Positions 25,806 through 35,380 of a stretch of 64,000 nucleotides of DNA are shown in pieces. The DNA is from Alishewanella longhuensis (GTDB lineage Bacteria > Pseudomonadota > Gammaproteobacteria > Enterobacterales > Alteromonadaceae). The stretch is taken from the NCBI RefSeq assembly GCF_014653435.1, contig NZ_BNAO01000001.1:593739-657738 (forward strand), written 5' to 3'. The translations under genes were made by a program, and so were the position numbers. Under the pieces are notes generated by a model, which saw only the letters and a program-made list of their open reading frames with translations, was not told the origin of the DNA and did not search any database. Numbering within the stretch: the first letter of the stretch is position 1; every line of letters starts with the position of its first letter.

Positions 25806-26891
25806 ATGAAAAGTAATGAGCAAAATAACGAGGTCATTATCCAGGATCCTGAACAAGAGCGTGTTTCCGAAAGACTCAGTGCCAGCCAACAAGCAAAGGT
25901 GGTGGCGATCGAAAATATTATCGCCGCGCAGGCCTCTGGCGATATGCATCAATTATCGGAGCACTTGCTGGCCATGCTGGATGGTTTATCACCGGATGAT
26001 TTAGCACAGCTGAGTAAAGCCCTAAATAAAGGTGAATCCGCCCAAGCTGAAAAACGTCGGCAAAAGGCGGATCAACAACTGGCCGCTGACTGGCGAGATG
26101 GCGGCTACCCGTATAAGAACCGTTTAAGCCGCAAGAGCTATGAACAACAGAAATATCACCTGCAAGTAGAGCTATTAAAGCTGCAACGCTGGGTAAAAGA
26201 AACCGGGCAACGGGTGGTGATTTTATTTGAAGGCCGTGATGCCGCAGGCAAAGGCGGTACCATTAAACGTTTTATGGAACATTTAAATCCTCGTGGCGCC
26301 AGAGTTGTGGCCCTAGAGAAGCCGAGCGAGGCAGAAAAAGGCCAATGGTATTTTCAGCGCTATGTTGCCCAGCTGCCGACTAAGGGGGAAATTTTGCTGT
26401 TTGACCGCTCCTGGTACAACAGGGCCGGTGTTGAACGGGTAATGGGCTTTTGCTCTGATGAAGAATATCAAGAGTTTATGTTACAGGTGCCAGAGTTTGA
26501 ACGCCATCTGGTACGAAGTGGTATCCATCTGATTAAACTTTGGTTTTCTGTTAGTCAGGATGAGCAGCGTCGTCGCTTTACCGAGCGCGAAGCGCATCCC
26601 TTAAAACAATGGAAATTAAGCCCGGTTGATTTAGCATCATTGGATAAATGGGATGCCTATACCCAAGCCAAAGAACAAATGTTTGCTTGCACTGATACCA
26701 GCTATGCCCCCTGGACCGTGATTAAATCAGACTGTAAAAAGCGCGCCCGGGTTAATGCTATGCGTTATGTTTTACAGCGGTTACCTTATACCAGTAAAGA
26801 TCCTGTTGTCGTGGCGACGCCTGATCCTTTATTAGTGGGCAGGGCCAGTATTATTTTTGAACGTGGCGAGCATGGGTTTACCTTGGATTAA
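25806..26891 (+). CDS. ppk2: Polyphosphate kinase 2 family protein
   Basis: 361 aa from the ATG at 25806 (GGAG upstream); the extra 27 codons of the longer frame overlap the preceding gene. Members transfer phosphate between polyphosphate and nucleotides (GDP/ADP to GTP/ATP or the reverse). Walker A is GRDAAGKGGT at 143-152, Walker B EILLFDRSWYNR at 195-206 (D200), and the lid region has RRRFTEREAHPLKQWKLSP. An approximately 95-residue helical N-terminal extension precedes the kinase core. One PPK2 domain, so the single-domain type. It is close behind the DUF3612 regulator and may be co-transcribed. Confidence 0.92.
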   Translation: MKSNEQNNEVIIQDPEQERVSERLSASQQAKVVAIENIIAAQASGDMHQLSEHLLAMLDGLSPDDLAQLSKALNKGESAQAEKRRQKADQQLAADWRDGGYPYKNRLSRKSYEQQKYHLQVELLKLQRWVKETGQRVVILFEGRDAAGKGGTIKRFMEHLNPRGARVVALEKPSEAEKGQWYFQRYVAQLPTKGEILLFDRSWYNRAGVERVMGFCSDEEYQEFMLQVPEFERHLVRSGIHLIKLWFSVSQDEQRRRFTEREAHPLKQWKLSPVDLASLDKWDAYTQAKEQMFACTDTSYAPWTVIKSDCKKRARVNAMRYVLQRLPYTSKDPVVVATPDPLLVGRASIIFERGEHGFTLD

Positions 26892-27050
26892 GCACATGAC
26901 CTGAAACAACTGCAGCCCCTTAAGCGCTTGGTTTTCTGAGGGCTAAATACCTTGTTACAACTTTGCTTAACAGCGGGTTTGGCATGGCCTTGCCAAGGGC
27001 GTAAGATTGGCCATAACAGCTAACACCAACACGTATAATAGGAAATAATA

Positions 27051-29132
27051 ATGAAAAAAATGACCCTGGTGGCAACAGCCGTTGCCATAGCACTGAGTTT
27101 GTCTGCCTGTAGTAAGCCAGAAACGAACTCTGCCACTAGCACTGCCGCAGAAAAACCTGCTGCAGCGCAGCAAGTCGCACTAGTTTCTGGTGTTGATACG
27201 CAGTATTTTGATCCAAGCGTGGCCTTTGGTCAGGACTTCTTTTTAGCAATTAATGGTAAATGGTTAGCTGAAACAGAAATCCCGGCAGATAAAGCGACCT
27301 ATGGTTCTTTCCATTTATTGGCCGATCGCTCGCAGCAAGCGGTAAAAGATATTATTGATGAAGTAGCTGCCCGTACCGATTTAGTTGCAGGCTCTGATGA
27401 GCAGAAGCTGGGCAGTTTTTATAATAGCTTTATGGATGAAGCCACCATTGAGCAAAAAGGCTTAGCGCCCTTGTCGGCGCAGTTAGAAGCGATTACCGCA
27501 TTAACAGATAAAGCACAGTTACCTGCGTTATTGGCACAGTTACAGCGCGATGGTATCGCTATTCCGTTCGGCTGGTTCGTCAATAATGATGCTAAAAACT
27601 CTACCGAATATGCAGTGTATCTGGGCCAGGGCGGCTTAGGCTTGCCAGACCGGGATTACTATTTTAAAGACGACGAAGCGTCGCTGAATATTATCAACGA
27701 ATATAAAACCTATCTAGCTGATATGTTTACCTTGGCAGGGCATGCCGATGCTGCCGCTGCGGCAGAGCGGGTTTATAACCTGGAAAAAGCCTTAGCAGAG
27801 CACCATTGGACGCGCTTAGATAGCCGCAATGCCGACAAAACCTATAACAAAATCAGCACCGCAGCGTTAAATACCCTAGTGGGTGAGTTTGATTGGGCTG
27901 CATTCGCTACTGGTGTCAAGCTGGATCAGGTTACCGATATTATCGTGCGTCAGCCTAGCTATTTCGAGGGGTTTGCTAAGGTGGTTGCGGCAACGGATTT
28001 AGCCAGCTGGCAAGATTACTTAACCAGCAAAACCATTAACAGCTATGCCGATAAACTGAGCAGTAATTTTGCGGAGCGCCGCTTTGCTTTCTACGGTACC
28101 ACCTTAAGTGGTATTCAAGAGCAACAACCGCGCTGGAAGCGCGCAGTAGATGCCTCTGATCAGGTGTTGGGTGAGCTTACCGGTAAACTTTATGTCGAGC
28201 GGCATTTTAGCCCCGCAGCTAAAGCGCGAATGGAAACCCTGGTTGCGAACCTAATTAAAGCCTATGAGATCTCAATTAAAGAATTAGAGTGGATGGGTGA
28301 AGAAACCAAAGTGGCTGCTTTGGAAAAATTAAGTAAGTTCAGCACCAAAATTGGCTACCCGGATAAATGGAAAGATTATTCGGCGTTAGAGATAAAAGCA
28401 GATGATTTAGTCGGTAACTTTATGCGGGCTAGCCACTGGGCCTACGATGAAATGGTCAACAAACTTGGCAAGCCAATTGATAAAGGCGAGTGGTTTATGA
28501 CCCCACAAACGGTTAACGCCTACTACAATCCGGTAAACAACGAAATCGTGTTCCCGGCTGCCATTTTACAACCACCGTTCTTTAATATGGCTGCCGATGA
28601 TGCAGTTAACTATGGCGGTATCGGCGCGGTAATCGGTCATGAGATAGGCCATGGTTTTGATGATCAGGGCGCGAAGTACGACGGTGATGGTAACTTGCGT
28701 AACTGGTGGACAGAGCAAGACAAAGCCCAATTCCAGGCTCGTGGTGGAAAACTTATTGGTCAATATAATCGCTTTGAGCCACTACCAGGCGTTAACGTTA
28801 ATGGTGCTGTTGCCTTGGGTGAAAATATTGGTGACTTAGGCGGTATGACTGTCGCCCTTAAAGCTTATCAATTATCGCTGGCCGGTAAAGAGGCGCCTGT
28901 ATTAGATGGCTTCACTGGCGAGCAACGTTTTTTTATTAGTTGGGCACAAATTTGGCGCACTAAGTTCCGTGAAGAGGCATTGCGCCGGCAGTTAAGTACT
29001 GGCCCACATTCGCCTGCACATTATCGGGTAATAGGTGTATTGCCAAATATTCCGGAGTTTTATAGCGCCTTTGATATTAAAGAAGGCGACGCTATGTATC
29101 TGCCAGTCGAGCAGCGGGTTAAAATTTGGTAA
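27051..29132 (+). CDS. pepO: M13-family metallopeptidase lipoprotein (PepO/neprilysin-like)
   Basis: 693 aa. Lipoprotein signal with lipobox LSAC (C20), then a low-complexity linker and the M13 fold. Zinc ligands are H530 and H534 in HEIGH and E591 in GENIGD, with D595 stabilising; NAYYN (N489) is the substrate-binding motif. The C-terminal arm has RVIGVLPNIPEFYSAFDIKEGD and ends VKIW, a conserved tail. It should cut small peptides in the periplasm or at the outer membrane. It is monocistronic with a strong terminator. AGGAAATAAT precedes the start. Confidence 0.93.
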   Translation: MKKMTLVATAVAIALSLSACSKPETNSATSTAAEKPAAAQQVALVSGVDTQYFDPSVAFGQDFFLAINGKWLAETEIPADKATYGSFHLLADRSQQAVKDIIDEVAARTDLVAGSDEQKLGSFYNSFMDEATIEQKGLAPLSAQLEAITALTDKAQLPALLAQLQRDGIAIPFGWFVNNDAKNSTEYAVYLGQGGLGLPDRDYYFKDDEASLNIINEYKTYLADMFTLAGHADAAAAAERVYNLEKALAEHHWTRLDSRNADKTYNKISTAALNTLVGEFDWAAFATGVKLDQVTDIIVRQPSYFEGFAKVVAATDLASWQDYLTSKTINSYADKLSSNFAERRFAFYGTTLSGIQEQQPRWKRAVDASDQVLGELTGKLYVERHFSPAAKARMETLVANLIKAYEISIKELEWMGEETKVAALEKLSKFSTKIGYPDKWKDYSALEIKADDLVGNFMRASHWAYDEMVNKLGKPIDKGEWFMTPQTVNAYYNPVNNEIVFPAAILQPPFFNMAADDAVNYGGIGAVIGHEIGHGFDDQGAKYDGDGNLRNWWTEQDKAQFQARGGKLIGQYNRFEPLPGVNVNGAVALGENIGDLGGMTVALKAYQLSLAGKEAPVLDGFTGEQRFFISWAQIWRTKFREEALRRQLSTGPHSPAHYRVIGVLPNIPEFYSAFDIKEGDAMYLPVEQRVKIW

Positions 29133-29192
29133 TGGCAAGTAAGAGCAATCGTTAGTGCAGCAAGCAATAACGGCTTATTTCTGCTAAACTGC

Positions 29193-29226
29193 GGCTGCGG
29201 CGTAATTTTTACGTTGCAGCCTTTTT
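29193..29226 (+). terminator. Rho-independent terminator of the M13 peptidase gene
   Basis: A 13-bp stem with two G-U wobbles (GGCTGCGGCGTAA / TTACGTTGCAGCC, 29193-29221), loop TTT, then TTTTT. The rest of 29227-29424 shows no gene and must carry the acnB promoter. Confidence 0.92.
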
Positions 29227-29424
29227 ATTTGCTTTGGTCAGACCACTATAAATATAAATATCAAGTCTGGCGCTTTGTATTCAGCAAACTTATAACCACT
29301 ATAAGCAGGTCAGTTATTATGCGCATAGGCTTTTAACGCGAACTTTCTTATAATTATCCACATTCATTCACCAGAATGACGTTGCAGTGACCAGACTGCA
29401 AGCAACGACCGAGAGGACATTACT

Positions 29425-32022
29425 GTGCTACAAGAATATCGTGAACACGTGGCTGAACGCGCCACCCAGGGTATCCCGGCAAAACCCTTAAATGCTGAGC
29501 AAGTTGCTGCCTTAGTTGAGCTGCTGAAAAACCCACCTAAAGGTGAAGAAGACGTTATCCTTGATCTGTTAGTTAACCGCGTACCGCCAGGTGTTGACGA
29601 AGCCGCTTATGTTAAAGCCGGTTTTCTTACTGCGCTGGCCAATGGCGAAGCGACCAGCAGCCTGATTAGCCCGGAATATGCGACTGAACTGTTAGGCACC
29701 ATGATGGGTGGCTACAACATTCAGCCGTTAATCAGTCTGTTAGATAACGAGAAGTTGGCACCGATCGCTGCCAAAGCGTTATCGCATACCTTGCTGATTT
29801 TTGATGCTTTCCACGATGTGACGGAAAAAGCGGATGCCGGTAATGCGTTTGCCAAGCAAGTTGTACAAAGCTGGGCCGATGCCGAGTGGTTTGAAGCCAA
29901 ACCTGCGCTGGCAGAGAAAATCACCGTTACCGTATTTAAAGTATCTGGTGAAACGAATACTGACGATTTATCACCAGCGCCAGATGCGTGGTCGCGTCCA
30001 GACATCCCACTGCATGCCTTAGCCATGCTGAAAAACAGCCGTGAAGGCATTAACCCAGATCAACCTGGTACTGTCGGCCCGATCAAGCAGTTAGAAGCGC
30101 TGAAAGAAAAAGGTTTCCCACTGGCTTATGTGGGCGATGTAGTAGGTACCGGTTCATCACGTAAATCAGCGACTAACTCTGTGCTGTGGTTTATGGGTGA
30201 CGATATCCCATTTGTACCAAACAAGCGCGGTGGCGGCTTTGTACTGGGTGGCAAAATTGCCCCAATCTTCTTTAACACTATGGAAGACTCTGGCGCTTTA
30301 CCTATCGAAGTTGACGTCAGCAAGCTGGAAATGGGCGATGTGATTGACATTCTGCCTTTCGAAGGCAAAGTCGTTCGTCACGGTACTGGCGAAGTGTTAG
30401 CTGAATTTACTTTAGCTACCGATGTATTAATCGACGAAGTCCGTGCCGGTGGCCGTATTCCACTGATTATCGGCCGTGGTTTAACCGACCGTGCCCGTGA
30501 GTTTTTAGGGTTGGGGCATTCAGACAAATTCCGTCGTCCGCAAGCCAAAGTAGACTCAGGCAAAGGCTATACCTTAGCGCAGAAGATGGTAGGTAAAGCT
30601 TGTGGCGTAAAAGGTGTTCGTCCTGGCACTTACTGTGAGCCAAAAATGACCACTGTGGGTTCGCAAGATACCACTGGCCCTATGACCCGTGATGAGTTAA
30701 AAGACTTAGCCTGTTTAGGTTTCTCTGCTGATTTAACCATGCAGTCTTTCTGTCACACTGCGGCTTATCCTAAGCCAGTAGACGTTGATACCCACCACAC
30801 CCTGCCAGACTTTATTATGAACCGTGGCGGTGTCTCACTGCGTCCAGGCGATGGTATTATCCACAGCTGGTTAAACCGTATGTTACTGCCAGATACGGTA
30901 GGTACCGGTGGTGACTCGCACACTCGTTTCCCAATTGGTATCTCGTTCCCGGCAGGTTCTGGTTTAGTGGCTTTTGCTGCTGCAACTGGCGTCATGCCAT
31001 TGGATATGCCAGAGTCAGTCTTAGTGCGCTTTAAAGGTGAAATGCAGCCAGGTATTACACTGCGCGACTTAGTGCATGCTATCCCTTATGTAGCCATTCA
31101 AAAAGGTTTGTTAACCGTTGATAAGAAAGGCAAGAAGAACATTTTCTCTGGCCGTATTCTGGAAATCGAAGGTTTACCAAACTTAACGGTAGAGCAGGCA
31201 TTTGAGCTTTCTGATGCGTCTGCTGAGCGTTCTGCTGCGGGTTGTACTATTAAGCTATCAGAAGCGTCTATTGCTGAATATCTTGAATCTAACATCGTAA
31301 TGTTAAAGTGGATGATTGCAGAAGGTTATGGCGATGTGCGCACTATTGAGCGTCGTATTAACGCTATGCAAGCCTGGCTGAAAGATCCTCAGTTGATGTC
31401 AGCTGATGCCGATGCTGAATACAGCGAAATCATCGAAATCGATTTAGCGGATATTAAAGAGCCAGTACTGTGTGCACCAAACGATCCGGATGATGCCCGT
31501 TTACTGTCTGAAGTGGCCGGCGACAAGATTGATGAAGTGTTCATTGGTTCTTGTATGACCAACATTGGCCACTTCCGTGCAGCGGGTAAACTGCTGGATA
31601 AATACAAAGGTCAGTTGCCAACGCGTTTGTGGATCGCACCACCAACCAAGATGGATCAGGCGCAGTTAACGGAAGAAGGTTATTACAGCATTTTCGGTAA
31701 AGTCGGTGCCCGCACCGAAATGCCAGGCTGTTCACTCTGTATGGGTAACCAGGCACGCGTTGCGGAGAACTCAACGGTAGTGTCTACTTCTACCCGTAAC
31801 TTCCCGAACCGCTTAGGGCAGGGCGCCAATGTGTACTTAGCGTCAGCCGAGCTGGCAGCGGTAGCCTCTATCATTGGTAAATTACCTACAGTTGCCGAGT
31901 ATCTGGACTACGCCAAGCAAATCGATGCGACGGCAGCCGATACTTATCGTTACCTGAATTTCCACAAAATGCCGCAATATACTAAAAAAGCGGACAACGT
32001 GATTATTCAACAAGCGGTGTAA
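29425..32022 (+). CDS. acnB: Aconitate hydratase B
   Basis: 865 aa, the same length as E. coli AcnB and near-identical in most core blocks. It isomerises citrate to isocitrate in the TCA cycle using a [4Fe-4S] cluster held by C710 (GSCMTN), C769 and C772 (GCSLCMGN). Domain order is that of AcnB: HEAT-like domain 5 (about 1-160), then domain 4 ([13 protein letters not shown]), then the catalytic domains. The start is GTG at 29425, with GAGG about 8 bp upstream and the conserved [13 protein letters not shown] start. When the cluster is lost, AcnB can bind mRNA. yacL follows 128 bp downstream, as in E. coli. Confidence 0.97.
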   Translation: MLQEYREHVAERATQGIPAKPLNAEQVAALVELLKNPPKGEEDVILDLLVNRVPPGVDEAAYVKAGFLTALANGEATSSLISPEYATELLGTMMGGYNIQPLISLLDNEKLAPIAAKALSHTLLIFDAFHDVTEKADAGNAFAKQVVQSWADAEWFEAKPALAEKITVTVFKVSGETNTDDLSPAPDAWSRPDIPLHALAMLKNSREGINPDQPGTVGPIKQLEALKEKGFPLAYVGDVVGTGSSRKSATNSVLWFMGDDIPFVPNKRGGGFVLGGKIAPIFFNTMEDSGALPIEVDVSKLEMGDVIDILPFEGKVVRHGTGEVLAEFTLATDVLIDEVRAGGRIPLIIGRGLTDRAREFLGLGHSDKFRRPQAKVDSGKGYTLAQKMVGKACGVKGVRPGTYCEPKMTTVGSQDTTGPMTRDELKDLACLGFSADLTMQSFCHTAAYPKPVDVDTHHTLPDFIMNRGGVSLRPGDGIIHSWLNRMLLPDTVGTGGDSHTRFPIGISFPAGSGLVAFAAATGVMPLDMPESVLVRFKGEMQPGITLRDLVHAIPYVAIQKGLLTVDKKGKKNIFSGRILEIEGLPNLTVEQAFELSDASAERSAAGCTIKLSEASIAEYLESNIVMLKWMIAEGYGDVRTIERRINAMQAWLKDPQLMSADADAEYSEIIEIDLADIKEPVLCAPNDPDDARLLSEVAGDKIDEVFIGSCMTNIGHFRAAGKLLDKYKGQLPTRLWIAPPTKMDQAQLTEEGYYSIFGKVGARTEMPGCSLCMGNQARVAENSTVVSTSTRNFPNRLGQGANVYLASAELAAVASIIGKLPTVAEYLDYAKQIDATAADTYRYLNFHKMPQYTKKADNVIIQQAV

Positions 32023-32040
32023 ACGCACGTTAATCAGTAA

Positions 32041-32067
32041 AACGCCTGCCTTGTGCAGGCGTTTTTG
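32041..32067 (+). terminator. Rho-independent terminator of acnB
   Basis: AACGCCTGC-CTTGT-GCAGGCGTT, a 9-bp stem followed by TTT. It separates acnB from yacL. Confidence 0.92.
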
Positions 32068-32150
32068 TTGTTAGCCTTAATGCTTCTTTACGGAGCAAAG
32101 GTTTATTTTGTCTAAGTTAATCAATGCTTCGGTTGTCGTGGGGTGAAACG

Positions 32151-32528
32151 ATGGAATATGAATTTCTTTATGATAGGGATAGTCGTCGTTATCGTTTGTC
32201 TCTCGCCTCAGAGCAGGCTGCATTACAACATTTTCTGATGGATGAGTTCGAGCATAATAAAGCCAGCTATCAACAACTAATCACAGCGCTGAGAGCTTTA
32301 ACCGCTTATCAGGAGTGGCAGTTTTTCGGGCGGGAATACAGCTTACTCGTGCAACGACAGGAAGTGCGGATTTGTCACAATACCTTGCTGTCGAGCGAGC
32401 AATTTCAATTGCCTGAGTTGTTAGAAGATGCCGATTTACAGCTAGACGAACATCTACTGGAAAGCGAATGTGGCCTGGCTGATTTGCTGTTACTGCTGCA
32501 AGCCTGGCAGGACTTTCTGAGCAACTAG
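32151..32528 (+). CDS. yacL: UPF0231 family protein YacL
   Basis: 125 aa from the ATG at 32151, which matches the family start (MEYEFLYD; E. coli begins MDYEFLRD) and has GGGTGA upstream. It is a small acidic cytoplasmic protein of unknown function, with WQFFGREYSLLVQRQEV corresponding to WQRAGHEYTLWMDGEEV in E. coli and a C-terminal DLLLLLQAWQDF. Identification rests on sequence pattern plus its position behind acnB, conserved in enterobacteria. Confidence 0.85.
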   Translation: MEYEFLYDRDSRRYRLSLASEQAALQHFLMDEFEHNKASYQQLITALRALTAYQEWQFFGREYSLLVQRQEVRICHNTLLSSEQFQLPELLEDADLQLDEHLLESECGLADLLLLLQAWQDFLSN

Positions 32529-32546
32529 CTTGCACTGCCTGAGTGA

Positions 32547-32575
32547 AAAACGCACTAATATGGTGCGTTTTTTTT
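32547..32575 (+). terminator. Rho-independent terminator of yacL
   Basis: AAAACGCAC pairs with GTGCGTTTT around a loop of about 7 nt, followed by a long T-run. Confidence 0.9.
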
Positions 32576-32628
32576 CATCAAAAGATAGTGGTTTTTCTTA
32601 AGTCAATGAAATATAAATAAAAATAATG

Positions 32629-32645
32629 TTGGCACAAGGTTTTCT
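32629..32645 (+). promoter_or_regulatory. Sigma54-type promoter of glnK-amtB
   Basis: TTGGCAC-AAGGT-TTTCT matches the -24/-12 pattern TTGGCAC-N5-TTGCW, with GG and the 5-bp spacing right and one mismatch in the -12 element. The start codon is about 36 nt past the inferred start site. NtrC dependence is known for glnK-amtB families and inferred here. No clear NtrC site was found upstream. Confidence 0.7.
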
Positions 32646-32652
32646 TATATAA

Positions 32653-33030
<378 letters not shown>

Positions 33031-33042
33031 GGAGCCTTGATT

Positions 33043-34311
33043 ATGCAAGAACAAATTTATCACTTACAGTTTGCCATGGACACCTTCTACTTCTTAATGT
33101 GTGGTGTGCTGGTAATGTGGATGGCGGCAGGTTTTTCGATGCTAGAGGCCGGTTTGGTCCGTGCGAAAAACACCACTGAAATTTTAACCAAGAACGTTGC
33201 CTTGTACTCTATCGCCTGCATTATGTATTTAGTGTGTGGTTATTACTTTATGTATGACGGCGGTATTTTCTTGCAAGGTATTGCGGAAATCGATGTTGAC
33301 GCTACGTTGGCTTCTTTTGCTGAGCAAGATGATTTTACCGGTGATGCGGTGTATTCCGGCGCCTCTGACTTTTTCTTCCAGGTTGTGTTTGTGGCCACGG
33401 CCATGTCTATCGTCTCAGGTGCAGTTGCTGAGCGCATGAAATTATGGGCATTTTTAGCCTTTGCTGTGGTAATGACGGGCTTTATTTATCCAATGCAAGG
33501 TGGTTGGACGTGGGGCGGCAAAGCGGTATTTGGTTTATACGAATTAGGTGATCTCGGTTTTTCTGACTTTGCGGGTTCAGGCATAGTCCATATGGCGGGT
33601 GCGGCAGCAGCTTTAGCCGGGGTAATACTGCTGGGTGCACGTAAAGGTAAATATACCAAAGACGGTAAAATTAACGCTATTCCTGGTGCCAATATGCCGC
33701 TGGCAGCCTTAGGTACCTTAATTTTGTGGATGGGCTGGTTTGGTTTTAACGGTGGTTCGGTATTAAAGCTGGGTGATATTGGTAATGCGCATAGTGTGGC
33801 CTTAGTGTTCTTAAACACCAACGCAGCGGCAGCGGCAGGTGCAGTAGCAGCATTAATCACCTCCGTTGTATTGTTCCGTAAAGCCGATTTAACCATGGCC
33901 TTGAACGGTGCTTTAGCTGGATTGGTTGCAATTACCGCTGAACCTTCAACACCTACGCCATTACAAGCCACCATCTTCGGTGCTATTGCTGGGGTCATTG
34001 TGGTGGGTGCAATTTTATCTTTAGACAAAATAAAGATTGATGATCCAGTTGGTGCGATCTCGGTGCACGGTGTCGTCGGCTTCTTTGGCTTGATGCTGGT
34101 GCCTATTACCAATAGTGATAGCACCTTTTCCGGGCAAATTATCGGCGCCCTGACCATCTTTACCTGGGTCTTTGTCACCAGCTTTATCGTCTGGTATGCA
34201 TTGAAGCTGATAGTGGGTATTCGGGTCAGTGAAGAAGCTGAGTATGAGGGTGTGGACAGCTCTGAGTGTGGTATTGAAGCCTACCCTGAGTTTGTTGCCT
34301 CGGTAAAGTAA
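33043..34311 (+). CDS. amtB: Ammonium transporter
   Basis: 422 aa from the ATG at 33043 (GGAG spaced 8 bp; the TTG at 33037 is too close to it). Eleven predicted membrane helices. The twin-histidine pore is H183 (GSGIVHMAGA) and H341 (GAISVHGVVG), with the AmtB signature DFAGSGIVHMAGAAAALAG. No cleavable signal peptide is apparent. It conducts NH4+/NH3 into the cytoplasm as a trimer and is gated by GlnK encoded directly upstream. A GGAGAG/CTCTCC hairpin lies at 34319-34341 with no T-run; the true terminator follows about 100 bp later. Confidence 0.95.
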   Translation: MQEQIYHLQFAMDTFYFLMCGVLVMWMAAGFSMLEAGLVRAKNTTEILTKNVALYSIACIMYLVCGYYFMYDGGIFLQGIAEIDVDATLASFAEQDDFTGDAVYSGASDFFFQVVFVATAMSIVSGAVAERMKLWAFLAFAVVMTGFIYPMQGGWTWGGKAVFGLYELGDLGFSDFAGSGIVHMAGAAAALAGVILLGARKGKYTKDGKINAIPGANMPLAALGTLILWMGWFGFNGGSVLKLGDIGNAHSVALVFLNTNAAAAAGAVAALITSVVLFRKADLTMALNGALAGLVAITAEPSTPTPLQATIFGAIAGVIVVGAILSLDKIKIDDPVGAISVHGVVGFFGLMLVPITNSDSTFSGQIIGALTIFTWVFVTSFIVWYALKLIVGIRVSEEAEYEGVDSSECGIEAYPEFVASVK

Positions 34312-34440
34312 GCAGCCTGGAGAGTGTCGGTGGCGCTCTCCGGGAGCCAGTGTTGACTGCCAATGTAACTCCGATAACGGCAAGCCAGCATTAAACAAGT
34401 TCCACCAAACGTCTATCCTTGTCCTTTGTCTTATTCTGAC

Positions 34441-34472
34441 GCCCTATAGCTTAATGTTATGGGGCTTTTTTT
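34441..34472 (+). terminator. Rho-independent terminator of glnK-amtB
   Basis: GCCCTATA pairs with TATGGGGC (one T-G wobble) around a 9-nt loop, then TTTTTTT. Confidence 0.88.
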
Positions 34473-34527
34473 ATGCAGCAATTTGCTAATCACGAAGGGT
34501 GCAGAAAGTCGTATTAGGAGGTTAGCG

Positions 34528-34596
34528 ATGGTGCTGATAATAATGGGGTTTTTAAAGCAACGTATTGGGTACTGTTTCGGGGAGTGGAAAAAGTAG
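34528..34596 (+). CDS. Possible 22-aa peptide, low confidence
   Basis: ATG at 34528 with AGGAGG 7 bp upstream, 22 codons to TAG. The peptide starts MVLIIMGFLKQ and is short, hydrophobic at first, then basic. It overlaps the 3' end of the minus-strand CsrB-like RNA. The ribosome site is strong but a chance match is possible; no homologue can be named. Confidence 0.25.
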   Translation: MVLIIMGFLKQRIGYCFGEWKK

Positions 34597-34621
34597 CGGG
34601 CCGCAAACTGCGCGGCCACTA
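34588..34621 (-). terminator. Rho-independent terminator of the CsrB-like RNA
   Basis: Minus strand: TAGTGGCCGC pairs with GCGGCC-C-GCTA (one bulged C) around a 7-nt loop, followed by CTTTTT. Confidence 0.87.
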
Positions 34622-35121
34622 GTAGAATGCAACATCCTTTGCATTTGCCGTCCGTAGCAGTCATCCATTAAACATAACATCCTGTTATGTTAGCTATCCT
34701 GGCTAGGGATCCTTATTATCAGCATCATGCTGAAGCATCCATCCGTGAATCTGTCCTTCCATGTTACTCTTTCCCTGAGCTACGCTACATTCCCTGAGCT
34801 ATGCTATCCAAGCGCTTGGGTGGCTCCTGCCAACTATCCCTGTAGTATGCGTGCTCGCATTGTTCCCAATATGTTGCTTCCTGCAACAAGCCACATCCTG
34901 TGGCAAAGCTGCGCATACTTGCGCAAGCTAAAAATAGTTCGCCGTCCAAGGCAGTCCTTGTAAACTCATTCATCCTGCAGAGTCATCTTCTTCCTGAAGG
35001 TGTCCGTAAGCATTCCTTGCTTGTATTCTGTCCTTGAACACTAACCAGTGATCCTGCTGGTTTGCATTTCCTTGCAACTGCTGAATTCCTGTCAGCAATC
35101 GGGCAGCTAGTGTGCTTCGAT
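34588..35121 (-). ncRNA. csrB: CsrB/RsmZ-type CsrA-sequestering small RNA
   Basis: Minus-strand RNA of roughly 530 nt that should titrate CsrA/RsmA. About 28 GGA triplets occur, most as AGGA or ANGGA. Many lie in hairpin loops of otherwise unrelated stems: 34626-34645 (AATGCAA/TTGCATT), 34671-34691 (9-bp stem), 34872-34888, 34890-34904, 34987-34999, 35008-35022, 35043-35062, 35062-35077 and 35079-35097. It ends in an intrinsic terminator. The 5' end is set near 35121 from a CATAAT -10 at 35128-35133 with a poor -35, as expected for an activated promoter. It is longer than the E. coli RNAs (CsrB 369 nt). Confidence 0.85.
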
Positions 35122-35289
35122 GTGGTAATTATGCGCTTTAAAAGTCGATTTAGGGTGGGTTTGCTGTAATTATGACGACTGTCACAAGATTGTAAAAATT
35201 AGGTTGTGCAATAATTATTAGTTTTATCAGTTACTTATTCATATGCCGAGTGTTTTTGTAGGATAAAAATTACGTTTTAACTACATCGT

Positions 35290-35309
35290 TTGTGAGATAT
35301 ATCTCACAA
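35290..35309. promoter_or_regulatory. GacA/UvrY-type upstream activating palindrome
   Basis: TGTGAG-N6-CTCACA, a perfect 18-bp palindrome extended to 20 by a flanking T/A. It closely resembles the response-regulator site of csrB/rsmZ genes (TGTAAG-N6-CTTACA; E. coli csrB starts TGTGAG). Its centre is about 179 bp upstream of the inferred sRNA start, the usual distance. It is also 70 bp upstream of the DyP gene and could act there instead. Confidence 0.75.
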
Positions 35310-35321
35310 GATAATAGGGGA

Positions 35322-35350
35322 TTAAGCTTATGCTGATTTAGCGGTATACT
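35322..35350 (+). promoter_or_regulatory. Sigma70-like promoter of the DyP gene
   Basis: TTAAGC, 17-bp spacer, TATACT (-10 matches 5 of 6). The start site would be near 35357, leaving a 24-nt leader with AGGAAAGG. Confidence 0.45.
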
Positions 35351-35380
35351 CTATTTAGATGAATCAACCCCAGGAAAGGC

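Noticed and set aside
33486-34178. 230-aa minus-strand ORF over amtB
   Set aside because: It is a long antisense shadow of the amtB frame; composition (Pro/Ala/Thr/Ile) mirrors reversed amtB codons and there is no ribosome site.
34727-34963. 78-aa plus-strand ORF in the amtB-DyP gap
   Set aside because: It runs across the hairpin array of the CsrB-like RNA, has no ribosome site and its composition follows the TCC repeats on that strand.
34671-35097. CRISPR array or tandem-repeat locus
   Set aside because: The repeated short hairpins have no constant repeat or spacer length; only the GGA loop is shared, which fits CsrA sites better.
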